DNA of 64,000 nt from Sympetrum striolatum. Lineage: Eukaryota; Arthropoda; Insecta; Odonata; Libellulidae. Position numbers and translations under genes: made by a program. Shown piece by piece: positions 38,286-50,982 of the stretch; position 1 is the stretch's first letter; every line of letters starts with the position of its first letter. The stretch is taken from the NCBI GenBank assembly GCA_947579665.1, contig OX388349.1, forward strand, positions 71,676,841 through 71,740,840, read 5' to 3'. The notes beneath the pieces are model-generated. The model worked only from the letters and a program-made list of their open reading frames with translations, did not search any database and was not told where the DNA came from.

Positions 38286-41144
38286 ATACAATTAACACCA
38301 GGTTTTTTATCAACTTTATGCGATTCTATTTCAATTTTAAAACAGGGTTAACATGATATTTAGAGACTGCGAAGATGATAGTTGAAATAATAGAATCTGG
38401 GACACCGAGATACCGCTAAAACATAAATAAAGTCGCTGAAAGAGAAATTAATTCACTATATATAGCAACAAAATCACGAAAGTAACACCGATGCATGTAT
38501 ATGCTACCATAAATCCACACTTGAGAGGCGTAATCTACATTAAAATAGCTTGAGCTAAAAAAATTGTAGCCAAGGAAAACGAATGTATAGCTAAATAAAT
38601 TTGTTGATCTGAATCCATGTTGATTAGAGCAATACTATTTACCACTCTGTATTCACGCAGTAAACGAGATTAGAAACAATGCAATTAAAATACGTGCATC
38701 TGTTTCACGGACGGAGAAGGTCACAGAACGCCCGATAAGGCTGAATGCGGCCTAAAGGTCGTACGTTGCCCACTTCAACCTAATAAATTCCACTGCAACA
38801 CAGCACCAACACGGCCGAAAACTCGCTCACTGGTCGGCCGCATTTAAATTTTGAACACACCGATAACTCCGAATAAAAGCTACGGATGGAGCAGTGAAGA
38901 GGAACGATCGAGAAATGCGGAACAAAGCCCCGTGACTGCCGCCACAGTGTGAATAAGCAACCCGCTTAGCTATCACCTAAACAGACAATTAACACATATA
39001 AAGTCAGCCGGCTCACTCTAACTAGACCGCGATAATTAAAACCGCATGCTAGCGAACATGCGCGCGCTTCATTATCGCGCAACAATGGAAGCGAACGGAA
39101 CGCGGCTCTTTCAGGAAGCAATAAAAGGAAATGGCGGAGTAAATCCACAAAGACACAGGAGAGCGAGAAAAAACCGGGGGAAGCGAAATAGCGCGGTAGA
39201 TAGCGATCTAACCTCTCCGACCTTTCGAGAGAAGGATGATTACTCCACTCCTCCCATAGGATTCGAATGAAGACCCCACGGCTGCCGACCCCGAGATCGA
39301 AGTCTAAAGCCCGGTCTCAATATTCCTCTAGGCACTCCCGAGAGTTCTCCGGGAGGACGTAAACAGATGAAGAAAAAAGTGAAGGGCTAAAATGCGCTCC
39401 TTATGGAAGAAAATTTGCGGGGGAAAAGGCCGGGGGCTTTTTTTTAAATGGACCGTTTCTTTCCCTCTCCATAAAAGGAACTAATGTATGTTGCTGGGGG
39501 TGTGTGCGAGGAACTTCGCCGCTAAACCACCGCAAAAGTGGAGAATGAAGGCGAGAAAAAGGAATTCTTAAAGGTGTCGGATGCGGTAGCCAATAAATGC
39601 CTTGTCACCCGCATAAAGTGAAAGTATACACGTAATACACTGAGGCGGTGAATGGCAAACAGTTTCGGATTTATGAAAGAAACATACCATACATATTTTA
39701 CTCAAAATGTGTTTCGCGAAAAAGAAAGGAAACCTCAAAACAACTCTTATAAAAAGAACCAGGGATGTAGGGGGAATAAAATTAACGCTTCCCCAAAATA
39801 TAACAAAATATGTATGCGTAGTGACAGCGGCACTTGTATCATCATAGAGATTTCCACGTTACACTACAATTACTACCTGGATTAATTAAAAATATCTAGA
39901 ATCACAACAAGACTTTCTAAAACTTCCTAAAGAAGTATATAAGGCTATCATAATGAATATTTCAATGACGTGACTGTAAAAACATACATGACCCAAAACT
40001 ATTCCATAAGAAATGTAAAAATGGACATCATAAATGTTTTAATTGTATAATCCATATTTACGTCATTAACGTCGCGCCCAACCATGCCTTTACGACAATT
40101 GAATAAATTACGAGTAAATTATTCAGGATTGTATACGTAAATATATATGAAGCTAATTTAAATAGGAATTAGGGACGATTTTCACACACGGATTTTGAAA
40201 ACCAATAGTATTCTTGGATAATATTTAATGGAAATATAAGATACGCTGAGTGAGATTAGGTTGGCCAAAGCCTTTAATAACTAGTACACAAATTTAGTTT
40301 GTAAGAGAATACAAAATCTGAATATTATAATAAGGTTGATAAATGGACAGTGTTTCATTTATTTGCCGTAGCTATTTCCTCTGAGTATCAAAGTAGGTAA
40401 GATCCCTCGGAGAAGCAAGCAATATACAGCAGATGATAATTTTCTTCAAACACTTCTCATTAATCGTCCTATTTCCCTTCCATCTCAGTACACAACACTG
40501 TTCATGTTCTACTGTTTTCCTACGATACACTTCATTTAATCACTCGTTAATTATCTTTAAAATGATCACCATCATCGTAATACATCTTCCATAATCTGGT
40601 ATAGAATAAGAAATATTCACCGATGATTCCCAACTATATATTGCGTTCGCTCAGTTTTAATGTCACATAAATTTAATGCAGATTAAACATCCCAAGTTGA
40701 GCTATGCAAAGATTAAAATCGAGATATCAGTAATGTAATGGTGAGAATTAAAAATGTACATAAATGTATATACATCTATTATTCGTTCATGCAGGTAAAA
40801 TGAGATAAATTGTATTTCTTCTTGAACGAAGGGATGAACTTCGTTGCTTCCCCTACTCAAGCAAGGTATCTACGTAGATGTTGATGTAAACTATCTATAC
40901 AAATTGGGGATCTCTAACTTGATGTGATATAGTTTTCAAAGTATTGAATTTCAAGACGGCAAGAATTCAAAATAAAAATTAGCAATCCACGTTAAACAAC
41001 ATCAGATGTATAAACATATTACTTGAATAGCTTAATGAACATGTAGAAATCTTTTCCTCTACGCCGCAGATTATTGAAATTAATAAAATAGGGCAGCTAC
41101 TTTAATAGAGAGATCTTCAAGTCTGAAGGAACAATTTCTCACCG
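38286..41144. other. non-coding stretch with GC-richer patch 38700-39620
   Basis: The patch is the most CpG-rich part of this interval. It is open on both strands around 38966-39270 (60 and 74 codons, opposite strands), with no recognised domain. It could hold a promoter, but I see no convincing core-promoter elements or exon. The rest, 39620-41140, is AT-rich. Confidence 0.4.
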
Positions 41145-41389
41145 TGCAAAATGAAGGAGATATTTGGTACTTTTTCTACAAAAATTTTTATTTGTACTAC
41201 CGGTTTCAACGGAGGACCGTCATCTTCAGGTGCAAGTTATACAATTCAAACAAAATATATACTAACAAGGGAGAAGAGGGGAAAAGTGAGTGGAGGAGAG
41301 GGTGAAGTAAGTGCGTTGGGGAAGATCGTGAAAAGGGGGAAAGAGAAAATTTTTGTGAAAAAAGTACCAAATTTCTCCTTCATTTTGCA
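41145..41389 (-). mobile_element. 245-bp inverted-repeat element carrying a hammerhead-like motif
   Basis: Terminal arms 41145-41190 (TGCAAAATGAAGGAGATATT...) and 41345-41389 are reverse complements over about 45 bases with few mismatches. The interior contains the hammerhead-like core and a purine-rich plus-strand tract (41263-41345). No coding is present. The arrangement suggests a non-autonomous element, possibly derived from a Penelope-like retroelement, whose terminal repeats are known to carry hammerhead motifs. Orientation is given by the ribozyme-like motif. No flanking target duplication was evident. Confidence 0.65.
41195..41235 (-). ncRNA. hammerhead ribozyme-like motif
   Basis: On the minus strand the order is TTGCAC (41235-41230), CTGAAGA core (41229-41223), stem ACGG/CCGT with loop TCCT (41220-41209), GAAA (41207-41204), then ACCGGT and A at the expected cleavage position (41198), then GTACAA. 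Stem I can form between TTGCAC and GTACAA with one A/C mismatch. Two features weaken the call: an extra U sits between the core and stem II, and stem III would be the palindrome ACCGGT with no loop, so it could close only between two copies. Dimeric action is reported for such short-stem-III hammerheads. Activity is unproven. Confidence 0.5.
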
Positions 41390-44300
41390 TGATGGATTTC
41401 CACCATATCTCGCCCGATTCTGTGGATTTTGATTTCTCACCAGTTAGTTACAGAATGAAAAGAACAAGCGATGGTAATGAGAACGAGGCCGAACATGGAA
41501 TTCGGACGAAACAAGAAATTACGATATTCCAACAAGCCCAAGGAGCTCCTTCCGTTATTAACAGTCCCCGCTAAACTATACCGGGAGCCATAAATAATAC
41601 ATCTGCAGGCTGTTGCTCTCCTTATCGCCGTGACACCAACATCTCCGATTCCAGAGGAAGCCCCTCAGCGAAACATCCTTCCCACGGAATCCATAAACCG
41701 GCACTTTCGATCCGCCAATCGAATCCTTACACACCGATAACACGAATATGTTTCCTTCGGAAAAAAGAGAGAGACCCTCGCGAATAAAAACACGAAGGAA
41801 CAACGGAAGCAAGCGGCGACTTTGGGTCCAGCTCTCTTTTCAGACTCCCGGATAGCTCGTTTTTAACAGTATCCCTTTCACCCCTGAATAAACATGAGCG
41901 GTGGCGAATGTCGAAACAGATAATTTCCCCGGGAGTGGGCGTGAGATCAAATGGCGGCTTTGAAACGCGAGCTCCAATTACTCCCGAGGCTACCGAGGTA
42001 AAGCTTTTAAGGGAACCGAGGGGGAGGGGGAAACGATTGAAAATTTTCAACTTCCATGATTTACGGGAAAGTATCGGCGCCAGAATTCCTTAGCCCCGGG
42101 AGGTTAAAGGTTCGCGGAGGTCGAAGAAAGAGAGAAATTCCGGAGGAAGGCAAAATGGAAGGTGAGATATATGACCGGGAATGGATTAAAAGGAGTTACA
42201 GTTTTAGGTGGTAGGATGAGGAACCAAAGGGTTGATGGGGGTCACGTGTGTGGGGATTTCAACGCTATGAAAAGCAGTCGTAATCGTAAATAGCATGTAC
42301 GGGGAGGTCCTCAGATGCCGCTAATGCAACACAACCCATGCTGAGGGTAGGGTTGGATTAACCGGGGGGCTAATGATGCCTTTGGGATCCATACTCAGCC
42401 CCACGCTGAGGTTATTGGACCGCCAGCATTCGATCCGCTATTGGAACATCTCTCCTAAAATATGACCTATGAATCAATATCTCCAATGAGTTGAAGCTCT
42501 GATCGTTATAAAGCTCATTTTCCAAGTTCAGTCTCTCGAGAATCGCCATAAACAATATTAGCGAAATAAATTACTCCTCTTTTCGTAATTAGCGTAAGGT
42601 TTTTCACTCGTGATCAAGTTCTGAATTCTCAAATTGAAACGTTAATGAAATGCGTGGGGCGAAAATGCTGGAGGGAAGGAAAGGGCAAAAAAACATTTTT
42701 CCGCGGAGATGACCAAAAGCTGCAATGATCGATTTGCGTGGTTCGGTGAACTTCCTGAAAGTGTAACTCGCTTTATAAAAAGAGATGAAGAATGATTCAG
42801 CGACGTTCATTTATCTTACAGAAGTTAATGGTAACCACTAGCGATGCAAATTCAAGATGAATTGAATATGATATTTATTATTACATTATAATTAAAAAGT
42901 TACGATATAATTACGATCTATTTTAACACTTGTTTCTTCAAGTTTTAGCATCTACTTTTTCAATCATCAAAAGAAATAATTTTCCTAGTAATAATTTTGA
43001 TCTATCTTACACTCCATTTTATAATTAAGGGTTTTAAATATTCCTGAATGTTTCGTGACACACCTAAACATCATTTTTGACGTTAGCGCACCAATTCAGT
43101 TGAACTTTCTCAAAACTAAAATTCTTTCATATACATTTTCCAGGAGCAGAACTGTAAGACTTATTTTAACCTCATTAATTAACTTTGAGCTGATCTTCAT
43201 CTTATAATTCACATAATTTAATCTCATTCGATTGAATTGATCTGTTAATTGGCCAGAGATTCAGATACATTCCAAACTCTAACGCATGACTTTAACGCGT
43301 TCTAGAAGATGATCTTTCTACACTTCAATTTTCTTGATCATTTACCAGTTTGATACAATTTCGGATAAACATTGCAAACTTAAATAACATTCAACCAGAA
43401 TTAGCTAAATATTATCCAATCCTAAAACTTCATTTTGGAAGGCAGCATTATTAATAAGTCGGCAGGAGTTCCGGGGAAAGGGTACACTCCCTGAGGGCAT
43501 CCGTTTCCACTCTTCTTTAGTGGCACTGCCCTCTGGATATGAATCACGAAACTTGAGAAGGCGGACCGCCCTCTTCTGGTCGAAAACGCCGCCGGCGAGC
43601 TATTGTTGCGGCACTCTTGGGATGGGAGGGCGCCGGAGGGGGGTTACACCACAGCCGAAGATGATGGCTTGCGAAAAGACGCTCCCGAATACACAAATTG
43701 AATTTACATTTATTTGTCTCCGGTTATTAAGTAGAGCTGTGACTCAACTTGCTCAAGGCAGAAGCGACTCGGAAACAACCACGTCAAGCTTCTTGATGAT
43801 AAAACGGTCCCTTGGGCCGCGAAAAGATGAATCCTCATAAAACATCCAACCTTCTTGAAATGGAATTACACTTATGTTTGTCTCAAGAAGTTTGATGCAG
43901 CTTCTAAACCACTCCTAATTTATAACACCGAATTGTACCTGTGTACTCTGAGCACTTCTCCCTTTATTATAACTCAATCGGTGATAAGAGATAATGAGTT
44001 TGGACGTTGAAATAAAGGGTAAACCTACTAATAAGAAGCTTGAATTGCGATGTAGCAGAGACAAATAACTTCACAAAAACAAAATAACAATTAGTTACTG
44101 CCAATATTGATACTGAATACTGATCATATTAAATTAAGTTTCTGCGCGCACAAAACCTTACATCATTGAAAATTGGCAGCAAGCTAAGAGCTTAATTAAA
44201 TTTAATAAAAATTACTACACAAGGAAGTTTCTTAAATTAAGTAAGAAAAATAATATAGGACTGTTGGTAAGCCAAAATTACTAAAAATTTCAAGGGGTAT

Positions 44301-44458
44301 GCTAAAAGGTTGGGAGCCCCTGCTCTAGAAAATTTCAAACCAGACGCTGGCGTAAGATGTAAGTATGAACTTCAACAATGAAATATATATAATTACTTAT
44401 AATACGAGTAAAATGTAGCTTGCATACTGCAAGCAGATTGACAACACTAATTTCATGT
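41390..44458. other. non-coding stretch with long GC-richer segment
   Basis: The interval 41390-42440 is GC-richer and open in several frames on both strands (up to 107 codons at 41727-42050, minus) without a motif. Within it 42240-42440 is notably G-rich on the plus strand, with a small CTCAGCC/CGCTGAG hairpin, and could be an unrecognised repeat. A second patch, 43480-43850, is open for 106 codons on the plus strand with no recognised domain. 42820-43440 is AT-rich. Confidence 0.45.
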
Positions 44459-45480
44459 CGGCATCATATCGGGACGGTCCTCAAAAGAAAAGAAAAAAGG
44501 ATTGAAAATATTCTGAAAATTCGCTGCAATTTAATCGTCTGGCATCGAACCCGGGAATTTCTGGTGATACTTCTTATGCAGCACAACAAAAAATCACCAT
44601 CTCTAACTATCTGCGAAAATTCAAGCAGAAATATTGGTTGCAACTGCCACAAACGACGTCCAACTTTTCCCTTATATTCCTTATGTGAGAAAATGTAATG
44701 TGTTCTGGCATCGAACCCAGGAAAACCATGGTCTTATATGATTTTTTTCTCAAACCGTGTCATGATATTTATCTTCTTGCAAAGTAAGAAGTTCCTATAA
44801 TTTCGATAAGTGCATGAAAAAAATTATGAAATACTACCACAATGTGTTTTATATGGCAGATATATCTACCACCCGGCATCAAACCCGGGTCTTTCTGGTA
44901 ATAATTCCTATGCAACACAATAGAAGATTACCATCTCTAACTATGTGTGAAAATTCAAGCAGAAATCTTGATTGCAACTGCCTCAAACGACGTCCTACTT
45001 TTCCCTTATATTCCTTATGAGAGAAAGGTTATTGTGCTCTGGCATCGAACCCAGGAATATAACGGTCTTATAGAAATTGTTTTCATAAACTAATTCTTAC
45101 CATACATCTTTTAGCCAAGCACGAACTTTCTGTAATTTCGACAACTGTATCAAAAAAAATTATGAAAAACTACTCCCATGTATTTTAAAGGGCGGATATT
45201 TGCATCGTCCTAGAATCGAACCCAGGATATTTTCCGTAAAAATCATTAATGGTTTCGATAGATTACAACCATATAAAAAGGCTCCTAGAGTTTTGATTCT
45301 CTATCTATCCGGGAAGTATTTTTTAAAAATTCCGGAAAATCAAAGCAATGCATTTAAACGGGAAAAATCGGGACTTTGGGACCCTCTGGAATCGAACCCA
45401 TGACACTGAAGTTCAAAATCGCAATTTTTCTGGTGGTTACACGTTATGGCGAATATGTCGTAAAAATGTCATGACAATGA
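44459..45480 (-). repeat. tandem array, 166-176 bp period, each with a B-box-like motif
   Basis: The motif GGCATCGAACCC, or a close variant, starts at 44541, 44707, 44875, 45041, 45212 and 45388, giving spacings of 166, 168, 166, 171 and 176 bases. Its reverse complement GGTTCGATGCC fits the Pol III B-box consensus GGTTCRANNCC. Units 1 and 3 match closely for most of their length, as do units 2 and 4, so the array has a 334-base higher-order repeat of two diverged monomers; units 5 and 6 are more diverged. Shared blocks include CATCTCTAACTAT, AAACGACGTCC and TTCCCTTATATTCCTTATG. On the minus strand, unit 1 also has TAGTTAGAGATGG upstream, a weak A-box resemblance. Bounds are approximate. Confidence 0.75.
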
Positions 45481-45506
45481 CGCTTGTGATTTAGGCTGTG
45501 AATTAG

Positions 45507-45549
45507 TATCCTATCTATATACCTATATACCTATATCCCTATATATATG
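45507..45549. repeat. CTATATAC microsatellite
   Basis: Imperfect tandem copies of TATACCTA with CTATAT variants, a few tens of bases after the B-box array. Confidence 0.75.
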
Positions 45550-46320
45550 ATTGAATCCGGAGAAGAATCTACATATAATAGATGAGAACATTTTTACATT
45601 TGATTCCGTATCACCATCTTAAGCTTAATTTGAAGTACCGCAATGACATACAAATAAAATTAAAAAATAAGTAAAATTATTTAGATTTGCCTAAAACGTT
45701 TTTACGAGAAGATATTTAATAATGGTAAAATGGAACAATGTATGGACCAAAATTAGAACATATCAAAGATTATGAAATTACGCAGGTTAAGTTATGGAGG
45801 AACTCCACATCTATTTCCATATCTAAATGAACAACAACGAAGGAACATGTTACACGGAGAGTGGTAAATCCTCCACAATACGGTATGTTAAGTTACAGTT
45901 ACATACATATTAAGCAATCAGTTAGTGGCGCGTGACAGCTGTGATTGTGAAAACAACCGTAAGACCTTGACTCAGAATTTCATAGTATTCGCTTCACTTG
46001 AATTGAGTCATAAATATTTATCAAGCGTAAAATTCCCTCTTTCGAAATACAATGAATTACTATGGTATGCTACGTATTGCTATGAATACTATGCATTGCT
46101 ATGGAATTACTGTGTAATAGACAATCTTCTATCAAATCCCAGTTGGTCCTCTTTTCTGTTGATAAAAATAACTCGAGAATAACACAACTAAAAAATATAA
46201 ATCTCCTATAAAACAACGGTTTTCCCGTAAATTCGAAATATTTACGTATTACACATCAGTTATTTGGCATAAAACTGACGTAAAAATTTCTTTATTAATG
46301 CCTTAACTTCTTTAATTAGA
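45550..46320. other. AT-rich non-coding stretch
   Basis: No gene. A short imperfect tandem repeat built on ATTGCTATG and ACTATG occupies 46054-46112. Confidence 0.5.
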
Positions 46321-46430
46321 GCGGCCGCGGTATATGAGTGGTTAGCAAGCCAACTAGCTATTCCAGCCCCATAGTTCCAGGTTAGAGTCCCGTCTAATCG
46401 GATTTTTCCAGTTAAGGAATCCTTGAGTGT
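46321..46430 (+). repeat. tRNA-derived SINE
   Basis: The head GCGGCCGCGG then TATGAGTGGTTAGC (A-box region, about 46333-46346) is followed by a decayed B box GGTTAGAGTCC (46380-46390). The body motif AATCGGATTTTTCC (46396-46409) is shared with the minus-strand copies at 7320 and 12095. The B box has A for C at a core position, so this copy is probably transcriptionally dead. The 3' end is approximate. Confidence 0.72.
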
Positions 46431-49400
46431 ATTTATCAAAATTTCATCTTTCCATTAGGAAAGTAAATTAAATCGTATGCATTTTAGTTGGCTATAGAGT
46501 GATTTAATTTCTTTCCTTGGTATTAGCGGTTTTATTTTGATTTTAATCACAAAAACGTCATCGAGGACGAGAAAATGGACACAATCTACAAAATATTAAA
46601 TTCCATTCAAATTCGTATCCCAACTCATTCGATGAAACGTCAAAATTAATTTAGAAGAACCGCCATTCACTGACTATACGATTTTCCACCCGTTTTACAG
46701 CAGAACATACCTGTCCCCAAGTCCTTTTGATATAAACGACCCCTTTATTCGTCACATACCAGAGTCAAAATTTCAGAACGGTATGCGACTGACTCCACTT
46801 CATTTCCGTAATTAAATTCTTGGAAATCAACTACACGTGCGACCTTTGTATCTATCGAAATCTATTTGACCTCATCTTTTACGACTCCGATGAAAGAGTC
46901 GTTCAGTTTCACACCGACTCTCCACTCGAAGGGCAATGAATAAAACGCATCCGTTCATCCCTTCGGATGGATTTTTTCACCAAAGAGGGAGCGAACATGC
47001 TCCGGCCTTGGGCGAAGGACTCTAGTTCCAAACCGTTTCATTAACGATCAATTCCAATTATTGTTCCATCAAATTCTAGCAGTAAAACTGATTGATATAC
47101 GGCGCCTTCCAAACTGAAGGCATTGATCAAAACAAAATATGAAAAATTTCCAATTTTGTCATAGAAAGAAATAGCTTTCCATCAACTGGAAAAATAAGTG
47201 ATTCCAGAGGAAAATTAAAATATTAACTGGTGGATCATAAGTGTGATCATGTGCGTTTCGATAGGCTCATGCACAATAAAATTGCTATTCAACCCTTATT
47301 ACTTAATAATTTATCCTTTAACCCTTAGGTAGCACTTACAAACCTGATAAGCTTTACGTATAAGGTCTACGTGACCCGAGCGGGATTTTGGAATTTCGAG
47401 CAAATCGTCATTTACAAGTTTCATAAATTATTAAAATTGGATTCAAATGGCGCTTCTTTAGATCTCCGTCACTTAATATGTGAATCGAAGATGGAATCAC
47501 AATGGTGTGACGCGACTAATAATTTAATCATGTCTAAAGCTCCAACTAATTATCATAATAATATATTAATAATAAATCGTCTTTTATAAGGGCGAGATTG
47601 AAACTTTTAAGTTCCTTCTTACGTCCAACCCTTCGTCATATAATTTTTTAAAAACGGATTACTTGAAAAAAGTAAAACGAAGAAAACTACAAAGCGGATT
47701 TAAAAACCTAAGGAAATAAATAATAGTAATTAATAATTAAGGGAAAACATCATCCAAAATATTTTGCCTTTGCCTTTCATTCAGTTCTTCCTCTCGGATC
47801 CTACCTTCAATTAATTTCCTCAACAATACCTCTCAATATTTGGCCCGCCCAGTCCTTCTGCCTTCGCTAAATTGCATCAATAAAAATGTATGGATAGAGA
47901 ATACATTATAAAATGCGTCTTACGATATGGATTTGCTTTTAAATCGAGATCTATGATGCAATATTCCAATTCCATTACACATCTGATTCCATTTCCTCAG
48001 CGATATTTGTAAATCTTCCCTTTGGACTCGTGAAGCACCTTACGGAATGAATGGGATAGAACGCCCATATAAAATCAATGACGAAATCAATTTTATCTAG
48101 GGCGAACTTCATTTCTCTCGCAAAAGTAAATTGGATAGAACGACCCTCGTAAATCGCCCAAAAGAATCCGAATTCAATGAAAGCACAGGTATGGGTCGTC
48201 ATTGACGGCAAGAGGAATATTGCCCCCTTAATTTCGACAAGAGACCTTTCATGAACTCAGAATGATACTGTTGAAGTACTGAAGTTGATGGATTTCCTAA
48301 GAGCTTGAAAATTAACACACAATAAAGTTGCCGAACATTATAGAGAGTTCATCGCCATATTGCTACGGTTTATTCATATATATTAGGTTTCGTTTTACAT
48401 TTCTGAGATACGACAAACTGAAAAATATAGCTTCAGAAAAGAGATTTCACTGAATAGCGAGTTGAAAAGAATTAAAGAACTTAATCGCAGCCTTCTCCTT
48501 TAAGATACATATTTTTTAATAGGAAATACCCTGTAAACAACAAAATGGAGGTCCCTGGAAACAAAGAGTTATTCTGGCCTTATTGACTACCCCTTAATAG
48601 AGGTCAGTACAGGCCACTTCGAAACGGGCCGATTAAATCGGCACTATTACATAAATTATGATAATTATTATTTTGTAATAATAATTACAGAAACTGCAAT
48701 CCAATATACTATCGAAAAATCTGTTTTTTGAGGAATAAAAGATTGAATATAACATCTGAAACTATAATAAATGAAAGAAATATTCATTGCATGTTACTTT
48801 CCTTCGAGAAAACTTTCCTATTTTAAAGAGAATAGAAGAATATTTTGTCTTCGATTGACGAAAAGACCAAGCGTAGAAAATAATACTTCCTATATTTTAT
48901 ACGATATACTTTAATATACTCTCTATCTTACGAAAAAGGAGCAGAACAACGTAGTCTCTTTAGAGGGAGAAAATTTGCTTTTCATTTTCTCATGTCTAAC
49001 AGATTTTGTTTGCAAGCAATTGAGAGAAGCAAACACGGAGTGAGGGAAGCCGGACAGTTTGAAATACCATAAACAGTCCAATACCAATCGCTAAATAGAT
49101 TGAAATTTGAAAGGGAATTAATATTCCATAGGTCATAACTATGTTCTTACAAAGTAGAGGATAAATGATAGTACATTTTGAACACTATCTTTCTTTTTGG
49201 AAACCTTTAGTACGTTGAGTCCATACGCACGGTCTTATAAGTGAGGGAATCATTCCTCGTCTCACAAAGTGGGCGGATGGGAAAATAAACATCAAACCAA
49301 TAATTCTCAAAGACAGAGTGGCCTTTGAAAACGAGCGTAGCTCGAAGGTCATACTAATCAGGTTATCCCTTGTCGGAACATAAATTCACTACAATCAGCA

Positions 49401-50951
49401 AACTCTACTTTAAATGGAAACTTTCCCGAAATTTACTTTCTGAATTTTCAACGGAGCAAAAATGCCTCCTAATTATGAGTTCAATTAAAACTCTGACAAT
49501 AGAGCTCCGAAAATCTCATTAACTGGTGGAAACATTTCACGCCCCACAGACACTGTTATCTTTAACATGCAAATGACAGCAGAAAACAAAGCCCGACAGA
49601 GGAGAACTGAGTTCATCTGGTATGAAAGCTCCTCAATGATAATGCACACCCATAAAAGACAATGAAAGAGGTACTACAGACCGAGACGCTGCACATGAGC
49701 TTTAGTATTGATGTAAGGTGGCAACCCGTACCGTTGGTCACATCAAGAAAACTTAGTTGAAGATAAGTTAATACGATCTCAAGTAGTTTAACCTAATGGA
49801 GCAGTTCAAATGACATTCACGCAGGTAAAGAAGATCGAGGTTTAGATGAAAATTCTATTTCATTTTAACAGAAAAATTAGCTCTAACGTTCACTGTTTAT
49901 AATTTGGAAATATTTTGTATTTCCAAGGGAAAGTTTTGCAATGTTCGTAGGCTCGCTCACAATTGGCTGGATCCCGGAAGTAAGTCAGATTTCTACGAAA
50001 TGCACAACTTCAAATGAATAGAATATGGAAAATAGTTTTAAAATGTGCTGTAATATTGAAAATTTCATTTATTCTGTTGCATCTGTGGTATCTTTCCTTT
50101 GAATAAACAGGGAAATTTTACTCGACAGCTCAGACGGCTGGTTATTTATCATCGAGACAGGCAGCACAGCACAAAGTGATCATACACTTCTAATACCTAG
50201 GGATTTAATCTACTTAAGAAGCTCAGGTATTTTAAGATTTTAATGTGATTAATTAATTCAAAATATAAGAGTCACAAAGATTTTTTCACTTGTTTCTTCT
50301 TCCAAATCCAAAATAAACTTCAAACATTGTGAATCACCAACTATAAAAATCACAACTTACAACGAAATGTAATAAGATATTATGGAGGAACTATAATGTC
50401 AAGTTATAGTTATCTGAGCTACACATAAGGACACTATCCTGGTCTCCACAATATACGATATAATTATAGTATCAATTAATTTGTAAACATTGAGAATTAC
50501 AAAAACACTAATTTTTATGACAAAATTACGAATCCTTACGACGACGTTTTCGAGATATTTTACGATACCAGGAACATTATATTAAAGTCAAACAAGATAA
50601 AGTTTCAACGTAGTAACGCTATTTTGTAAATTGCGAATTAAAGCGTGACTTTTTATAAAAAATCATTGTCTTCAAGACAATGAGGAATATTAAACGTTTA
50701 AAAGAAAATCATATAAAATGATAAATCTTTTCGACGATTCCATACGATGCTTCAAAATGAAAAATGTAACTATAGTAAGACTGCTGAGAGATGAAGCGTA
50801 GACTCGTAATAAATAGAAAAGCAATACACGTACTTGATCAGAAGGTTTAAATATGGAATACTGGTTACTTGTAATTTTACATGGATAAATGAAGTGAAAT
50901 TAACAACGACAGCTCTCACGAGAGTTATCGATTGACCATTAAACCTATCGT
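46431..50951. other. non-coding stretch
   Basis: A GC-richer patch at about 46640-47060 has no frame of interest. Short frames at 47371-47589 (+) and 47975-48211 (-) carry no motif. A 9-bp perfect palindromic stem, CATTGTCTT/AAGACAATG, lies near 50666-50684. Otherwise AT-rich. Confidence 0.5.
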
Positions 50952-50982
50952 GGGCGTTCAATGTGCTAAGCATTGAACGCCC
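50952..50982. other. perfect 12-bp stem hairpin
   Basis: GGGCGTTCAATG (50952-50963), a 7-base loop TGCTAAG, then CATTGAACGCCC (50971-50982). It stands out as a GC-containing stem in AT-rich surroundings. It is too short for a pre-miRNA and does not match the histone 3' stem-loop. No function assigned. Confidence 0.7.

Noticed and set aside
39240..39300. Possible tRNA-like B box (ATTCGAATCC, minus strand) with a SINE-like flank
   Set aside because: First B-box base is wrong and no A box or body motif could be aligned.
43500..43850. 106-codon plus-strand frame as a gene
   Set aside because: Begins at a non-ATG codon in a GC-rich patch, and the peptide shows no domain.
47975..48211. 78-codon aromatic-rich minus frame
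   Set aside because: No recognised family; short and isolated in AT-rich sequence.
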